A stretch of 64,000 bases of DNA, taken from assembly GCF_041915215.1 (NCBI RefSeq), contig NZ_JAYSBV010000008.1; one strand, written 5' to 3'. This document shows positions 53,228 through 62,059 of the stretch, piece after piece (positions within the stretch are counted from its first letter, which is position 1; the number at the start of each line of letters is the position of its first letter). This DNA comes from Zoogloea sp021286885 (GTDB lineage Bacteria; Pseudomonadota; Gammaproteobacteria; Burkholderiales; Rhodocyclaceae). The position numbers and the translations under genes were made by a program. The notes beneath the pieces are model-generated. The model was given only the letters and a program-made list of their open reading frames with translations, searched no databases and was not told the DNA's origin.

Positions 53228-54678
53228 TCGGCGTCTCCGGAGGCAAGGGGGGCGGTGGCAACAGGGGCCACGGGCGCGGGTGCGGTGGTGTTCCAGCCAC
53301 CGCCCAGGGCGCGGTAAAGGGCAATCCAGGCGGCCATGCGTTCGTGTTCCACGGCGGCCAGATTCAGATCGGCGGCGAGCCAGGTGCGGCGGCTGTCTTC
53401 CAGTTCCAGCGGGCTGGCGAGGCCGAGGCGCTGGCGTTCCTGGGCGGCCTGGAAGGCGCGCTGGTAATTGCTGACCGACTGGGCGATGGCTTGTTGGCGG
53501 CTGCGGGCGGCGTCCAGGCGCACGAGGGCCTGTTCGACTTCGCTCACCGCGTCCCGCACTTTCTGGCGATAGCTGGCGGCGGCTGCGGTGTATTGGGCCC
53601 GGGCGGCGTCTACGTTGGCCTGGATGCGGCCACCGTCAAAGATGGGCAGGCTGATGCCGGGGCCGATGGACCAGGTCTGGGCGCGGATCAGGTTGCCGTC
53701 GGTATTCAGCAGGGTGGGGGAGAAGAAGCCGCTCAGGGTCAGGCGCGGGTAGCGGGCGGCCTGGGCCTGGCCGATGGCGGCGCTGGCGGCAGCCACGTCC
53801 CGTTCGGCGGCGGCCACGTCCGGGCGTTGGGCCAGGAGCTGGGCGGGCAGGGGCGGCAGGGCGAAGTGGCGGGGCGCCGGAAAGTGGCCCTGGCCCGGGG
53901 CGAGCAGGGCGCGCAGGGCGTTTTCGTCCAGGTCGCTGAGGGCTACCAGGGCCTTGAGCTGCTGGGCGTGGCTGGCCTGAAGGGTGGCGAGCCGGTCCTG
54001 GGCATCATTCGCCTGGGCCTGGGCCAGGGCGGCTTGGTCTGGGCTGGCCAGGCCGGCTTGGTAGAGGTGGGCCTGGAGCTGGGCGCTCTGGGCGAGGGAG
54101 TCGGCTTCGGCCTGGGCCCGGGCCCGTTGGCGCTCGGTAAGGCGCAGCTGGAGGTAGGTGCTGGCGGTTTCTGCCGCCAGGGAGACGCGGGCTTCGTGCC
54201 AGCGGGCCTGGCTGGCATTCAGGCGCGCCTGGCTGGCTTCTTCGGCCCGGGCTAGACCGCCGAACAGATCCAGCTCCCAGCTGCTCATCAGGCTGGCTTG
54301 GCGGGTGGTCTGGAAGCTGGTGGGGCTGCCGTAGCTGAAGGCGGCGCGTTTGGTGGTGCCGCTCAGGTCCAGGCTGGGGCGCTGGTTGGCGTTGGCCGTG
54401 GTGAGTTCGGACTGGGCCTGGGCGATGCGGGCGGCGGCCTGGGGCAGGCTGGGGCTGGCGGCTTCGGTGGCGGCCAGGAGCTGGGCGAGGGCGGGGTCGT
54501 CCAGCTGGCGCCACCAGTCGGCCAGGGCCACCGGATCACCCCCGTGGGGCAGGGGTGCATTCCAGGCAGGGGCGACGGCGGGCGGGGCGGGCTGGTAGTC
54601 CGGCCCGACCTTGGGCAACAGGCTACAGGCCGACAGGCCCAGGGCGAGCAGCAGGAGCGGCAGGAGGCGGGGGGTCAT
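53224..54678 (-). CDS. Outer membrane efflux channel, NodT family
   Basis: TolC-type channel of 484 residues with a lipobox at Cys18 (LGLSACSLLPKVGPDYQPA) and two OEP repeats of long helices. GPDYQ after the lipobox is typical of NodT-family lipoproteins. It overlaps tetR upstream and the adaptor downstream by ATGA-type junctions. Confidence 0.93.
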   Translation of the reverse strand: MTPRLLPLLLLALGLSACSLLPKVGPDYQPAPPAVAPAWNAPLPHGGDPVALADWWRQLDDPALAQLLAATEAASPSLPQAAARIAQAQSELTTANANQRPSLDLSGTTKRAAFSYGSPTSFQTTRQASLMSSWELDLFGGLARAEEASQARLNASQARWHEARVSLAAETASTYLQLRLTERQRARAQAEADSLAQSAQLQAHLYQAGLASPDQAALAQAQANDAQDRLATLQASHAQQLKALVALSDLDENALRALLAPGQGHFPAPRHFALPPLPAQLLAQRPDVAAAERDVAAASAAIGQAQAARYPRLTLSGFFSPTLLNTDGNLIRAQTWSIGPGISLPIFDGGRIQANVDAARAQYTAAAASYRQKVRDAVSEVEQALVRLDAARSRQQAIAQSVSNYQRAFQAAQERQRLGLASPLELEDSRRTWLAADLNLAAVEHERMAAWIALYRALGGGWNTTAPAPVAPVATAPLASGDAE

Positions 54679-55373
54679 GGGGTGTTCTCCGGAGGGGCGC
54701 GGCGCTGTTGTTCGGCGCGAATCATCCCGGTGGCCCAGCAGCCCAGGCGTGCGGCCAGGGTGTCGATGCCTTCAGGATCGGTGAAGAAACCAGGACTGAG
54801 GGCTTCGATCATGTCCTGGCTGGCGTAGAAATGGGTGCCCATGCCCAGGATGGCCTGGGTGAGGCGGGTGGTGTCCGCATCCGGTGCGGCGCGCTCCAGG
54901 TGCAGGCAGATGAGCTGCTGGAGGCCGGCATAGAAGGGGATCATGTCGGCGTAGGGGTTTTCTACCAGCGCACCGCTGGGCTCGACCATTTCCCGGTAGT
55001 GAATGCGCATCATCAGCCGGATGCGTTCGCCCTGCTTGAGGGGCGTCATGAACATCACGAACATCTGGTGCAGCACGGTTTCGAGGGGCTGCGTGAGATC
55101 CAGGCAGGGGGTGCAGTCGGCGGGCTGGATCACGCCGCCGTCGGTGTTGCAGCAGGCGCTATCGACGGCGGTTTTGTAGAGGTTGGCCTTGTCGCCAAAG
55201 TAGTAGGCGATGGCGCCCAGATTCACGCCTGCGGCTTCGGCAATCTCACGGGTGGAGGTTTTCTTGTAGCCGTGGGCGGCGAACAGGCGCAGTGCGGCAT
55301 CCAGCAGGCGCTGGCGCGCTTGGGCGCCGTCGGTGCGGGTGGGAATGTGGGGAATGTGGGCGGGGGGATTCAT
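54675..55373 (-). CDS. TetR-family regulator (CecR-like) of the efflux operon
   Basis: Regulator of 232 residues. The helix-turn-helix is TSTREIAEAAGVNLGAIAYY (about 40-60), and the C-terminal half is a larger ligand domain of the CecR type, with CTPC near residue 95. It is the first gene of the operon it probably represses. A 44-bp palindromic region lies immediately upstream (55379-55422). Confidence 0.9.
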   Translation of the reverse strand: MNPPAHIPHIPTRTDGAQARQRLLDAALRLFAAHGYKKTSTREIAEAAGVNLGAIAYYFGDKANLYKTAVDSACCNTDGGVIQPADCTPCLDLTQPLETVLHQMFVMFMTPLKQGERIRLMMRIHYREMVEPSGALVENPYADMIPFYAGLQQLICLHLERAAPDADTTRLTQAILGMGTHFYASQDMIEALSPGFFTDPEGIDTLAARLGCWATGMIRAEQQRRAPPENTP

Positions 55374-55378
55374 AATGC

Positions 55379-55422
55379 ATCTAGGTCAACTGACCAAGAT
55401 AAGTTAGTCGGTTGACCTAGAT
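55379..55422. promoter_or_regulatory. Long palindromic operator upstream of tetR-efflux operon
   Basis: The arms ATCTAGGTCAACTGAC (55379-55394) and GTCGGTTGACCTAGAT (55407-55422) are reverse complements at 15 of 16 positions, with a 12-base centre. Each arm contains a GGTCA/TGACC-type half-site pair, suggesting two TetR dimers. Confidence 0.8.
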
Positions 55423-55471
55423 ACGTCAAGCAGCAATGTGTAATGGCAGACCCCCCCGCCGGGCCGTGGGC

Positions 55472-56635
55472 TTACAAGGTGGCCGGCAACTGGGCGGTGA
55501 GGGCCTGTTTGCGGGCGGTGGCGCTGCCCAGCAGGGCGAAGCCGCGCAGGCTGCCATCGGGGGCGCAGAAGCGGGCTTCGAGGCCGTGGGGGTCGCTTTC
55601 ATCCACCGCCCATTGGCCGTCGGTGCCGGGGGCGGGCGGGGCGACCACGGTGGGCAGGGCGGGGGTTTTGACCATCACTGGCATGGCCGGGTAGCGCACT
55701 TCGGTGGGGGTGCCGGTGAGGCTGCGGGCGAGGGCGCGCACCTGTTGCATGATGGGCAGCACGAAGGGCAGGCTGAGGCCGGCCACCTCGGCGCAATCCC
55801 CGATCGCGTGGATGTGCGGAGCGCTGGTCTGGAGCAGGCGATCCACCACGATGCCGCGCTGGCAGGCGAGCCCGGCGGCGCTGGCGAGGGCGGTGCGCGG
55901 GCGCAGGCCCACGGCAGAAAGCACCAGGTCGGCATCCTGGGTGCTGCCATCATTCAGGCTGAGCCGGTAGCCCTGGCCCCGGGCGTCAATGCGGGTGGCC
56001 GCCACGCCCATGCGGAATGCCACGCCTGCGGCTTCCAGCCCGGCCTGGAAACGTCGCCCCGCCGCTTCGGGCAGCAGGCGCCCCAGGGGCCAGGGGGACG
56101 GATCGAGCACCACCGGGCGGATGCCCCGGGCGAGGAGGTCGTTGGCGAATTCGCAGCCGATCAGCCCGCCGCCCAGAATGGCCAGGGTGCGCACCCCATC
56201 CAGCTGGGCGCTGAAGCGGGCGAAGTCGTCCAGATCATTCACCGAGAGGGCCGCGCTGGCAGCATCGCCTTCAAGGGGGAGGCGGATCGGGTCGGCCCCG
56301 AGGGCGAGGACCAGATCCCGGTATTCAAGGTGCTCCAGATGTTCCAGGTGTTCGCCGGAGGCGAGTTGCACCTGGCGGCGGGCCGGGTCGAGGGCCCGCA
56401 CTTCCGCATGGGGGATGATGCGGGCGTTCAGCTCGGCGGCCATCTGTTCGGCGCTCTTCATGACTAGGGCGGCGGCGGTTTTGCCCCCGGCAAGGGCGTT
56501 GGACAGCATGGGCTTGGAGTAGAAGGGGGCCGCATCGCGGCTCACCAGGACGAGGGGGGTGTCCTTGTCGAGCTTGCGGATTTCCCGGGCCAGGTTGTAG
56601 CCGGCCAGGCCGGTGCCGAGGATGAGGATGGACAT
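55472..56635 (-). CDS. Rubredoxin-NAD(+) reductase-like FAD oxidoreductase
   Basis: Two-dinucleotide-domain flavoprotein of 387 residues. The FAD motif is LILGTGLAGYNLARE, the NAD motif is LAILGGGLIGCEFAND, and the late FAD contact is IHAIGDCAEV. It is about 115 bases downstream of rubredoxin and rubrerythrin on the same strand, so it most likely reduces the rubredoxin from NAD(P)H. A HLEHLEHLEY run near residue 97 shows a small tandem codon repeat. Confidence 0.9.
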   Translation of the reverse strand: MSILILGTGLAGYNLAREIRKLDKDTPLVLVSRDAAPFYSKPMLSNALAGGKTAAALVMKSAEQMAAELNARIIPHAEVRALDPARRQVQLASGEHLEHLEHLEYRDLVLALGADPIRLPLEGDAASAALSVNDLDDFARFSAQLDGVRTLAILGGGLIGCEFANDLLARGIRPVVLDPSPWPLGRLLPEAAGRRFQAGLEAAGVAFRMGVAATRIDARGQGYRLSLNDGSTQDADLVLSAVGLRPRTALASAAGLACQRGIVVDRLLQTSAPHIHAIGDCAEVAGLSLPFVLPIMQQVRALARSLTGTPTEVRYPAMPVMVKTPALPTVVAPPAPGTDGQWAVDESDPHGLEARFCAPDGSLRGFALLGSATARKQALTAQLPATL

Positions 56636-56749
56636 GGGGGGCTCCTGGTGGGGCGGTGACGAAGGGGCTTGGTTTGGGGCCTGGGGCCTGGGGCCTGCGG
56701 TGGGGCTGGCGCCTGCTGGAGCAGGCGCCGGGGGGGCAGCGTTCAGCGT

Positions 56750-56914
56750 TCAGAGTTCGACCATCTCGAAGTCGCTCTTGGCGACGCCGCAGTCGGGGCA
56801 GGCCCAGTCTTCGGGGATGTCGGCCCAGGCGGTGCCCGGGGCGATGCCTTCTTCGGGAAGGCCGGCGGCCTCGTCGTAGATGAAGCCGCAAACGATGCAT
56901 TGCCAGGTTTTCAT
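56750..56914 (-). CDS. Rubredoxin
   Basis: Single-iron electron carrier of 54 residues. The four cysteine ligands are in CIVCGFIYDE and CPDCGVAKSDF. It lies between rubrerythrin and the FAD reductase and should pass electrons from the reductase to the peroxidase. Confidence 0.96.
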   Translation of the reverse strand: MKTWQCIVCGFIYDEAAGLPEEGIAPGTAWADIPEDWACPDCGVAKSDFEMVEL

Positions 56915-56990
56915 GATGGAGTCCTCAGGGTCGGTGACGGGGTAGGGAAAATTTTGGATGTCGGGGGCGGGCCGCAGTTCAGGCGACCGT

Positions 56991-57473
56991 TCAGGCCAAC
57001 TGGTCGAGCACGCGCTGGTAGTGGGCGGCGTGGCGTTCTTCGACCTTGGCGAGGGCCGCGAAGCGCTTGGCAGCCTTTTCCAGCACAGCCTTGAACTGCT
57101 CGGCGTGCTCGCGGGATTCGGCGATCTGTTCGTCGATTTCCTGCACGGCGGCGGCGTTGCCTTCGGCCACGGCGGTGTGGCGGAACTTGGGGTACATCTC
57201 GGTGTATTCGTGGGTTTCGCCTTCAATCGCGAACTGGAGGGCCTGGGCCGGGCTCATGCGGGCCTTGGGGTAGAGGAGGTCCAGGTGGCCGAAGGCGTGC
57301 ATCACTTCCTGTTCGGCGGTGGCTTCGAAGGCCCGGGCGGTGTCTTCGTCGCCCATCTCCCGGCACAGCTTGGCGAAGTAGCGGTACTTGATGTGGGCCA
57401 TCGACTCGCCAGCGAAGGCGGCTTCGAGGTTGGCGATGGTGGCGGAGGCGGGGTTGTGGAAGGGGTTGGCCAT
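56991..57473 (-). CDS. Rubrerythrin-family diiron protein (no rubredoxin domain)
   Basis: Ferritin-like diiron protein of 160 residues, probably an NADH-linked peroxide reductase with the adjacent rubredoxin. Ligand segments are NLEAAFAGES, TAEQEVMHAFGH, EGETHEYTEMY and ESREHAEQF. It lacks the C-terminal rubredoxin domain of classical rubrerythrin. A 129-bp in-frame tandem duplication covers its ribosome-binding site, start and first 21 codons; a second start at 57602 would give a 203-residue form with a 43-residue N-terminal extension and no stop between. Confidence 0.9.
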   Translation of the reverse strand: MANPFHNPASATIANLEAAFAGESMAHIKYRYFAKLCREMGDEDTARAFEATAEQEVMHAFGHLDLLYPKARMSPAQALQFAIEGETHEYTEMYPKFRHTAVAEGNAAAVQEIDEQIAESREHAEQFKAVLEKAAKRFAALAKVEERHAAHYQRVLDQLA

Positions 57474-57538
57474 GATCATTCTCCTGTCTCGTTGAAGGGG
57501 CGGCGCGGTGTGTTTCGCTGCCATGGAGACCATCTTAA
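57410..57538. repeat. Tandem duplication, copy adjoining the rubrerythrin body (129 bp)
   Basis: Identical to 57539-57667. The unit is 43 codons long and includes codons 1-21 of rubrerythrin, its start, its ribosome-binding site and about 65 bases of leader. Confidence 0.92.
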
Positions 57539-57667
57539 CAGCGAAGGCGGCTTCGAGGTTGGCGATGGTGGCGGAGGCGGGGTTGTGGAAGGGGTTGGCC
57601 ATGATCATTCTCCTGTCTCGTTGAAGGGGCGGCGCGGTGTGTTTCGCTGCCATGGAGACCATCTTAA
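57539..57667. repeat. Tandem duplication, promoter-proximal copy (129 bp)
   Basis: Exact second copy of 57410-57538. It provides an additional start codon at 57600-57602 in frame with rubrerythrin. Confidence 0.92.
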
Positions 57668-57711
57668 AGACCGGGCCTTGATACGTGAAATTGATTGTCT
57701 GAAAGATTGCT

Positions 57712-57726
57712 ATAGGTGTTAGCTAT
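57712..57726. promoter_or_regulatory. OxyR-like site upstream of rubrerythrin
   Basis: ATAGGTGTTAGCTAT fits the half-operator ATAGNTNNNANCTAT at every defined position. The adjoining second half expected for a full OxyR tetramer site is not conserved. Confidence 0.5.
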
Positions 57727-57777
57727 CGATTGGGCGGTATGCAGGGGCGGCCCCGGGCCGTGGCCCGGGCGTGTGGT

Positions 57778-58566
57778 TTAGCGGCCGAGGGGGTGGTCGT
57801 AGTCGATGATGAGGGGCGCGTGGTCGCTGAAGCGCTCGTCTTTGTAAACCGAGGCTTCCCGGGCGAGGGCGGCGATGCCCGGGGTGCTGATCTGGTAGTC
57901 GATCCGCCACCCCACGTTCTTGGCCCAGGCCTGGCCACGGTTGGACCACCAGGTGTAGCAGGCGTCGGTGGCGCTGGGGTAGAGCTGGCGGTAGGTGTCC
58001 ACCCAGCCTTGTTCGTCGAACAGGCGGCTGAGCCAGGCCCGTTCTTCGGGCAGGAAGCCGGAGTTTTTCTGGTTGGACTTCCAGTTTTTGAGGTCGGCCT
58101 CCCGGTGGGCGATGTTCCAGTCGCCGCATACGATCACCTCCTGGCCGCTGGCCCGCAGGCGCGCCATGTGGGGCAGGAAGATGTCCATGAAGCGGAACTT
58201 GGCGGCCTGGCGTTCTTCGGAGCTGGAGCCCGAAGGCAGGTAGAGGGACACGATGGACAGCCCGGCAAAATCTGCCTGGATGTAGCGCCCTTCTGCATCG
58301 AACTCCGCATTACCCAGGCCTTCGACGACACGCAGGGGCTCGGTGCGGGTGTAGATCCCGACGCCGCTATACCCTTTTTTCTCGGCACAATGGAAGTAGC
58401 CGCGATAGCCTGCCGGATTGAGCATTTCCGGCTTCAGGTCGGGCAGCTGGGCCTTCAACTCTTGCAGGCATATGACGTCAGGGTTATTGTGTTCCAGCCA
58501 GGTGTGAAAACCTTTGGTGCTGGCAGAGCGGATACCGTTGAGGTTGGCACTGACGACGCGTAACAT
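57778..58566 (-). CDS. xth: Exodeoxyribonuclease III
   Basis: AP endonuclease/3'-5' exonuclease of 262 residues in the EEP fold. Motifs are SANLNGIRSA, CLQELKAQ, GDWNIAH and a terminal FSDHAPLIIDYD with the catalytic Asp-His. It functions in base-excision repair. It is divergent from pyrE with only 34 bases between the starts, a common betaproteobacterial pairing. An alternative start lies six codons upstream (58584). Confidence 0.95.
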   Translation of the reverse strand: MLRVVSANLNGIRSASTKGFHTWLEHNNPDVICLQELKAQLPDLKPEMLNPAGYRGYFHCAEKKGYSGVGIYTRTEPLRVVEGLGNAEFDAEGRYIQADFAGLSIVSLYLPSGSSSEERQAAKFRFMDIFLPHMARLRASGQEVIVCGDWNIAHREADLKNWKSNQKNSGFLPEERAWLSRLFDEQGWVDTYRQLYPSATDACYTWWSNRGQAWAKNVGWRIDYQISTPGIAALAREASVYKDERFSDHAPLIIDYDHPLGR

Positions 58567-58600
58567 TTGATTGATCTGGTTCATTTTTTGAAAGTAGCTC

Positions 58601-59248
58601 GTGGATTTTAGCCGTGATTTCATCGCGCTCGCCTGCGACAAGGGCGTGCTGCGCTTCGGAGAGTTCGTGACCAAGGCGGGGCGCCTCTCCCCCTACTTCT
58701 TCAACGCCGGCCTGTTCAATGACGGGGCGTCCTTCGGGCAACTGAGCGATTTTTATGCCCGTGCGCTGGTGGCTGCGGGCCTGCCCTGCGACATGCTGTT
58801 CGGCCCGGCCTACAAGGGCATTCCGCTGGTGGCGGGCACGGCCATGCGCCTGGCGGAGCGGGGTCACAACCTGCCCTTCTGCTTCAACCGCAAGGAAGCC
58901 AAGGACCACGGCGAGGGCGGCACCCTGGTGGGCGCGCCCCTGAGTGGTCGGGTAGCGATTCTGGATGACGTGATCTCCGCCGGTACCTCGGTGCGCGAGT
59001 CCGTCGAGATCATCCGTGCCCATGGCGCGACACCCTCGGCGGTGGTGATCGCCCTGGATCGCATGGAGCGCGGCACCGGCAGCCTGTCGGCGGTGCAGGA
59101 AGTGCGCGACGCCTATGGTATTCCGGTGGTGGCGGTGGCCACCCTCACCGATTTGATTGCTTACCTCAAAGACAGCCCGGCGCTCCAGGCCAATCTGGAT
59201 GCGGTGCAGCGTTACCGGGAAACCTATGGTGTGACCGGAGACGCCTGA
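58601..59248 (+). CDS. pyrE: Orotate phosphoribosyltransferase
   Basis: Pyrimidine biosynthesis enzyme of 215 residues converting orotate and PRPP to OMP. The PRPP motif is VAILDDVISAGTSVRES near residue 120; FNAGLFNDG and YKGIPLVAGTAMRLAE are typical of PyrE. It begins with GTG at 58601. It is followed closely by a coiled-coil secreted protein gene. Confidence 0.96.
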   Translation: MDFSRDFIALACDKGVLRFGEFVTKAGRLSPYFFNAGLFNDGASFGQLSDFYARALVAAGLPCDMLFGPAYKGIPLVAGTAMRLAERGHNLPFCFNRKEAKDHGEGGTLVGAPLSGRVAILDDVISAGTSVRESVEIIRAHGATPSAVVIALDRMERGTGSLSAVQEVRDAYGIPVVAVATLTDLIAYLKDSPALQANLDAVQRYRETYGVTGDA

Positions 59249-59251
59249 GAC

Positions 59252-59893
59252 ATGCGTAGTCTTGTTCCGTTGTTGGGGGTGATGGGCCTGCTGGGTCTGG
59301 GAGATGTACAGGCCCAGAGTGCGTCCAAAGGTGGGGTGTTCTGTTGTACCGATAACGGTCATCAGGTGTGTGGCGATACCCTGCCGCCCCAGTGTTTCAA
59401 CAAAAGCTATCGCGAACTGAGCCCCCAGGGCACCGTTCGCCGGCTGGTTGAGGCCCCCCTGACTCCGGAACAGCTCGCCCGGCGCGAGGCCGAAGAAAAG
59501 CTGCGCCGGGCCGAGCAGGCCCGCTTGCGGGCCGAACAGCGTCGCAATCAATCCCTGCTCGAAACCTATGCCAGCGTAGCGGATATCGACGCACGTCGGG
59601 ATCGGGCGGTAGATGCAGTTCAGCAAGAACTGAAGCAGGCCGAGGCCCGTTACAACCTGTTGATGGTCAAGCGCCAGGAATTGCAGCGGGAAGCCGAGTT
59701 TTACCAGAAGCGGCCCATGCCGCCGGTGCTGGCCTCATCCCTGCGCGAGTCGGATAGCGAGCTGGGCGCCCAGGTGGCGGTGATCGAGTCCAAGCGCAAG
59801 GACATTGAAGCCATTCGAACCCGTTTCGAGCAGGATCGCAGCCGCTATATTGCATTGACTGATCCCCGAGCTGCGGCGCCTTTGCCCCGCTGA
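59252..59893 (+). CDS. Secreted coiled-coil protein with DUF4124-like N-terminus
   Basis: Protein of 213 residues. A signal peptide (LLGVMGLLGLGDVQAQ) is followed by a short Cys-containing domain (CCTDNGHQVCGDTLPPQC) resembling DUF4124, then a long Arg/Glu/Gln-rich coiled coil (about 70-195). Function unknown; it is probably periplasmic. It starts three bases after pyrE and is likely cotranscribed. Confidence 0.75.
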   Translation: MRSLVPLLGVMGLLGLGDVQAQSASKGGVFCCTDNGHQVCGDTLPPQCFNKSYRELSPQGTVRRLVEAPLTPEQLARREAEEKLRRAEQARLRAEQRRNQSLLETYASVADIDARRDRAVDAVQQELKQAEARYNLLMVKRQELQREAEFYQKRPMPPVLASSLRESDSELGAQVAVIESKRKDIEAIRTRFEQDRSRYIALTDPRAAAPLPR

Positions 59894-60059
59894 GCGGCTG
59901 GGCGTGCACTGTTGGGCAGCGTGTTAAACTGCCCCGTCGATCAGTCATTTTCGACAATTTAACCAATGCAGTGCTGCAAGGTCTCGTTATCATATGGCAC
60001 TTGCTTAAATGTTTGTGTCTTCGACCTTTTTGTTTAAATCAAGGTGAGCTTTTTCTGTC

Positions 60060-60701
60060 ATGCTCCAATACAAGATTGTTCCGGTAACGGCATTTGCCCA
60101 AAACTGTACGCTGCTGTGGTGTGATGAGACCCGCAAGGCGGCGGTGGTTGATCCGGGGGGCAATCTGGAGCGCATCATGGCCCAGGTAGAAGCCCTGGGC
60201 CTGCAGGTTGAAAAGCTGCTCATTACCCATGGGCACATCGACCACGCTGGCGCAACGGCCGCCCTTGCGGAGCTGCTTTCCGTACCCGTGGAAGGCCCCC
60301 AGGAAGAAGATCGCTTCTGGATAGATGCGATGGCGACCCAGAGCGCCAAATTCGGATTACCTCCCGCCGACCCCTTCACGCCCGACCGCTGGCTGCATGA
60401 TGGCGATACCGTCACCGTCGGCAATCAAACCCTTGAGGTTCTTCACTGCCCTGGCCATACGCCGGGTCATGTGGTTTTCTTCAGCCCGGCTTCGCGTCTG
60501 GCCCTGGTGGGGGATGTGTTGTTCAAAGATTCCATTGGCCGCACCGATTTTCCCAAGGGTAACCATGCCCAGTTGATTGGCGCGATCCGTGGCAAGTTGT
60601 GGCCCTTGGGCAATGATGTGGCTTTTATTCCCGGACATGGACCCATGTCCACTTTTGGGGACGAGCGCGAAAGTAACCCCTATGTGGGTGACTACGCGTA
60701 A
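60060..60701 (+). CDS. Metallo-beta-lactamase fold hydrolase (YcbL/glyoxalase II-like)
   Basis: Zinc hydrolase of 213 residues. The metal motif is THGHIDHAG near residue 57, with further ligands in HCPGHTPGHV, GDVLF and IPGHGP. The short length without the glyoxalase II C-terminal helical domain fits the YcbL type, hydrolysing thioesters such as S-lactoylglutathione. AAGGTGAG precedes the ATG. Confidence 0.9.
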   Translation: MLQYKIVPVTAFAQNCTLLWCDETRKAAVVDPGGNLERIMAQVEALGLQVEKLLITHGHIDHAGATAALAELLSVPVEGPQEEDRFWIDAMATQSAKFGLPPADPFTPDRWLHDGDTVTVGNQTLEVLHCPGHTPGHVVFFSPASRLALVGDVLFKDSIGRTDFPKGNHAQLIGAIRGKLWPLGNDVAFIPGHGPMSTFGDERESNPYVGDYA

Positions 60702-60784
60702 GCTCCTGCAAGATGGGAACTCCTCCCCGTAATGCCCAGCATTGCGGGATGACATGCATATTTTGTCGATAAAGGTGGGTTAGC

Positions 60785-61513
60785 GTGCGTTTCGCTATTC
60801 TCGAAGATGATCCGGCCCAACTCGAAGTGCTGATGGGCTGGTTGAAGGAGGCCGGGCACGATGTGCACGGTTTTGGTCTGGCACGTGAGCTGATGCGGGT
60901 GGCCAGTCGTGAAAGCTTTGATCTGTTCCTGGTGGACTGGGGCCTGCCCGATCTGTCCGGCGAGCAGGTGCTGCGTTGGCTGCGGGTTGAACGCAGCAAC
61001 GATACTCCGGCCATCTTCATCACCGCCCGCGACGCTGAAGAAGACATCGCGAATGCCTTCAGTGCTGGCGCCGATGATTACGTGGTGAAGCCGCCGCGTC
61101 GCATCGAGCTGATCTCTCGCATCGAGGCGGTGCTGCGTCGCTCCCAGCCGCGCACCACCAACCAGACCCTGGTGGTGGGCCCCTACAGCTTCGATCTGGC
61201 CAAGAAGAGCCTGGTCGTGGATGGCAGCCCGGTTGAGATGACCGACAAGGAATTCGAACTGGCCGCCTTCCTGTTCCGTAACCTGGGCCGCCTGCTGTCC
61301 CGGGGTCACCTGCTGGAGGCCGTTTGGGGGCGTAACCCGGATCTGGCCACCCGCACCGTGGATACCCACATCAGCCGCGTGCGCAGCAAGCTGAACCTGC
61401 GCCCCGAAAACGGTTTCCGCCTGACCCCGACCTACAACTTCGGCTACCGGCTGGAGCGCATCGACCCCTCCGAAGCCCCTTCGGTGGGTGAAGTGGCCCT
61501 GTCTTCGTCCTGA
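60785..61513 (+). CDS. OmpR-family response regulator (orphan)
   Basis: Regulator of 242 residues. The receiver domain has acidic LEDDP at 7-10, phospho-acceptor Asp51 in LFLVDWGLPDLSG, Thr81 and Lys103 in DDYVVKPP. The C-terminal winged helix includes TVDTHISRVRSKL. No histidine kinase gene adjoins, so its partner is elsewhere. The start is GTG 60785 (MRFAILEDD). Confidence 0.92.
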   Translation: MRFAILEDDPAQLEVLMGWLKEAGHDVHGFGLARELMRVASRESFDLFLVDWGLPDLSGEQVLRWLRVERSNDTPAIFITARDAEEDIANAFSAGADDYVVKPPRRIELISRIEAVLRRSQPRTTNQTLVVGPYSFDLAKKSLVVDGSPVEMTDKEFELAAFLFRNLGRLLSRGHLLEAVWGRNPDLATRTVDTHISRVRSKLNLRPENGFRLTPTYNFGYRLERIDPSEAPSVGEVALSSS

Positions 61514-61544
61514 GCGCACCCCGCGTCCGGGTTTGCACGGGTAC

Positions 61545-61577
61545 AAAAAAAACGCCAGCCTGCGGGCTGGCGTTTTT
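61545..61577. terminator. Bidirectional terminator between the response regulator and mscL
   Basis: AACGCCAGCC (61551-61560) and GGCTGGCGTT (61565-61574) form a 10-bp stem with A-run and T-run on either side. Confidence 0.92.
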
Positions 61578-61615
61578 CGTGGCGGGCCGCCACGCTGCGG
61601 CGGCCCGCGTGGGTT

Positions 61616-62059
61616 TTACTTCTTCAGCGCATCGCGGATTTCGCGCAGCAGTTTGATGTCTTCGGGTTCCACCGGAGCGGGTGCCGGGGCGGCGGCAGCA
61701 GCAGCTGTGGCAGCCGCTTCCTGCTTGTGGCGGAAGCTATTGACCGCCTTGATGGCCAGGAAGATGGTGAAGGCGATGATCATGAAGTCCACCATCGTGT
61801 TCAGGAAGGCGCCGTATTTCAGTAGCGGTGCGCCGGCCTTCTCGGCGGCTTCCAGGGTTTCGTAGCTGCCGCTGCCCAAGTTGATATAGAAGTGACGGAA
61901 ATCCAGCCCGCCCATCAGCTTGCCCACCACCGGCATGATTACGTCCTTGACCAGGGAGTCGACGATCTTCTGGAAGGCGCCGCCGATGATCACACCGACG
62001 GCCAGATCCACCACATTGCCCTTGACTGCAAATTCCTTGAATTCCTGGATGAAGCCCAT
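61616..62059 (-). CDS. mscL: Large-conductance mechanosensitive channel
   Basis: Pentameric emergency-release channel of 147 residues. The N-terminal gate helix is FIQEFKEFAVKGNVVDLAVG, followed by GVIIGGAFQKIVDSLVKDVI, a periplasmic loop, TM2 and a cytoplasmic helix (LLREIRDALKK). An Ala/Pro-rich linker precedes the last helix. Confidence 0.97.
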   Translation of the reverse strand: MGFIQEFKEFAVKGNVVDLAVGVIIGGAFQKIVDSLVKDVIMPVVGKLMGGLDFRHFYINLGSGSYETLEAAEKAGAPLLKYGAFLNTMVDFMIIAFTIFLAIKAVNSFRHKQEAAATAAAAAAPAPAPVEPEDIKLLREIRDALKK

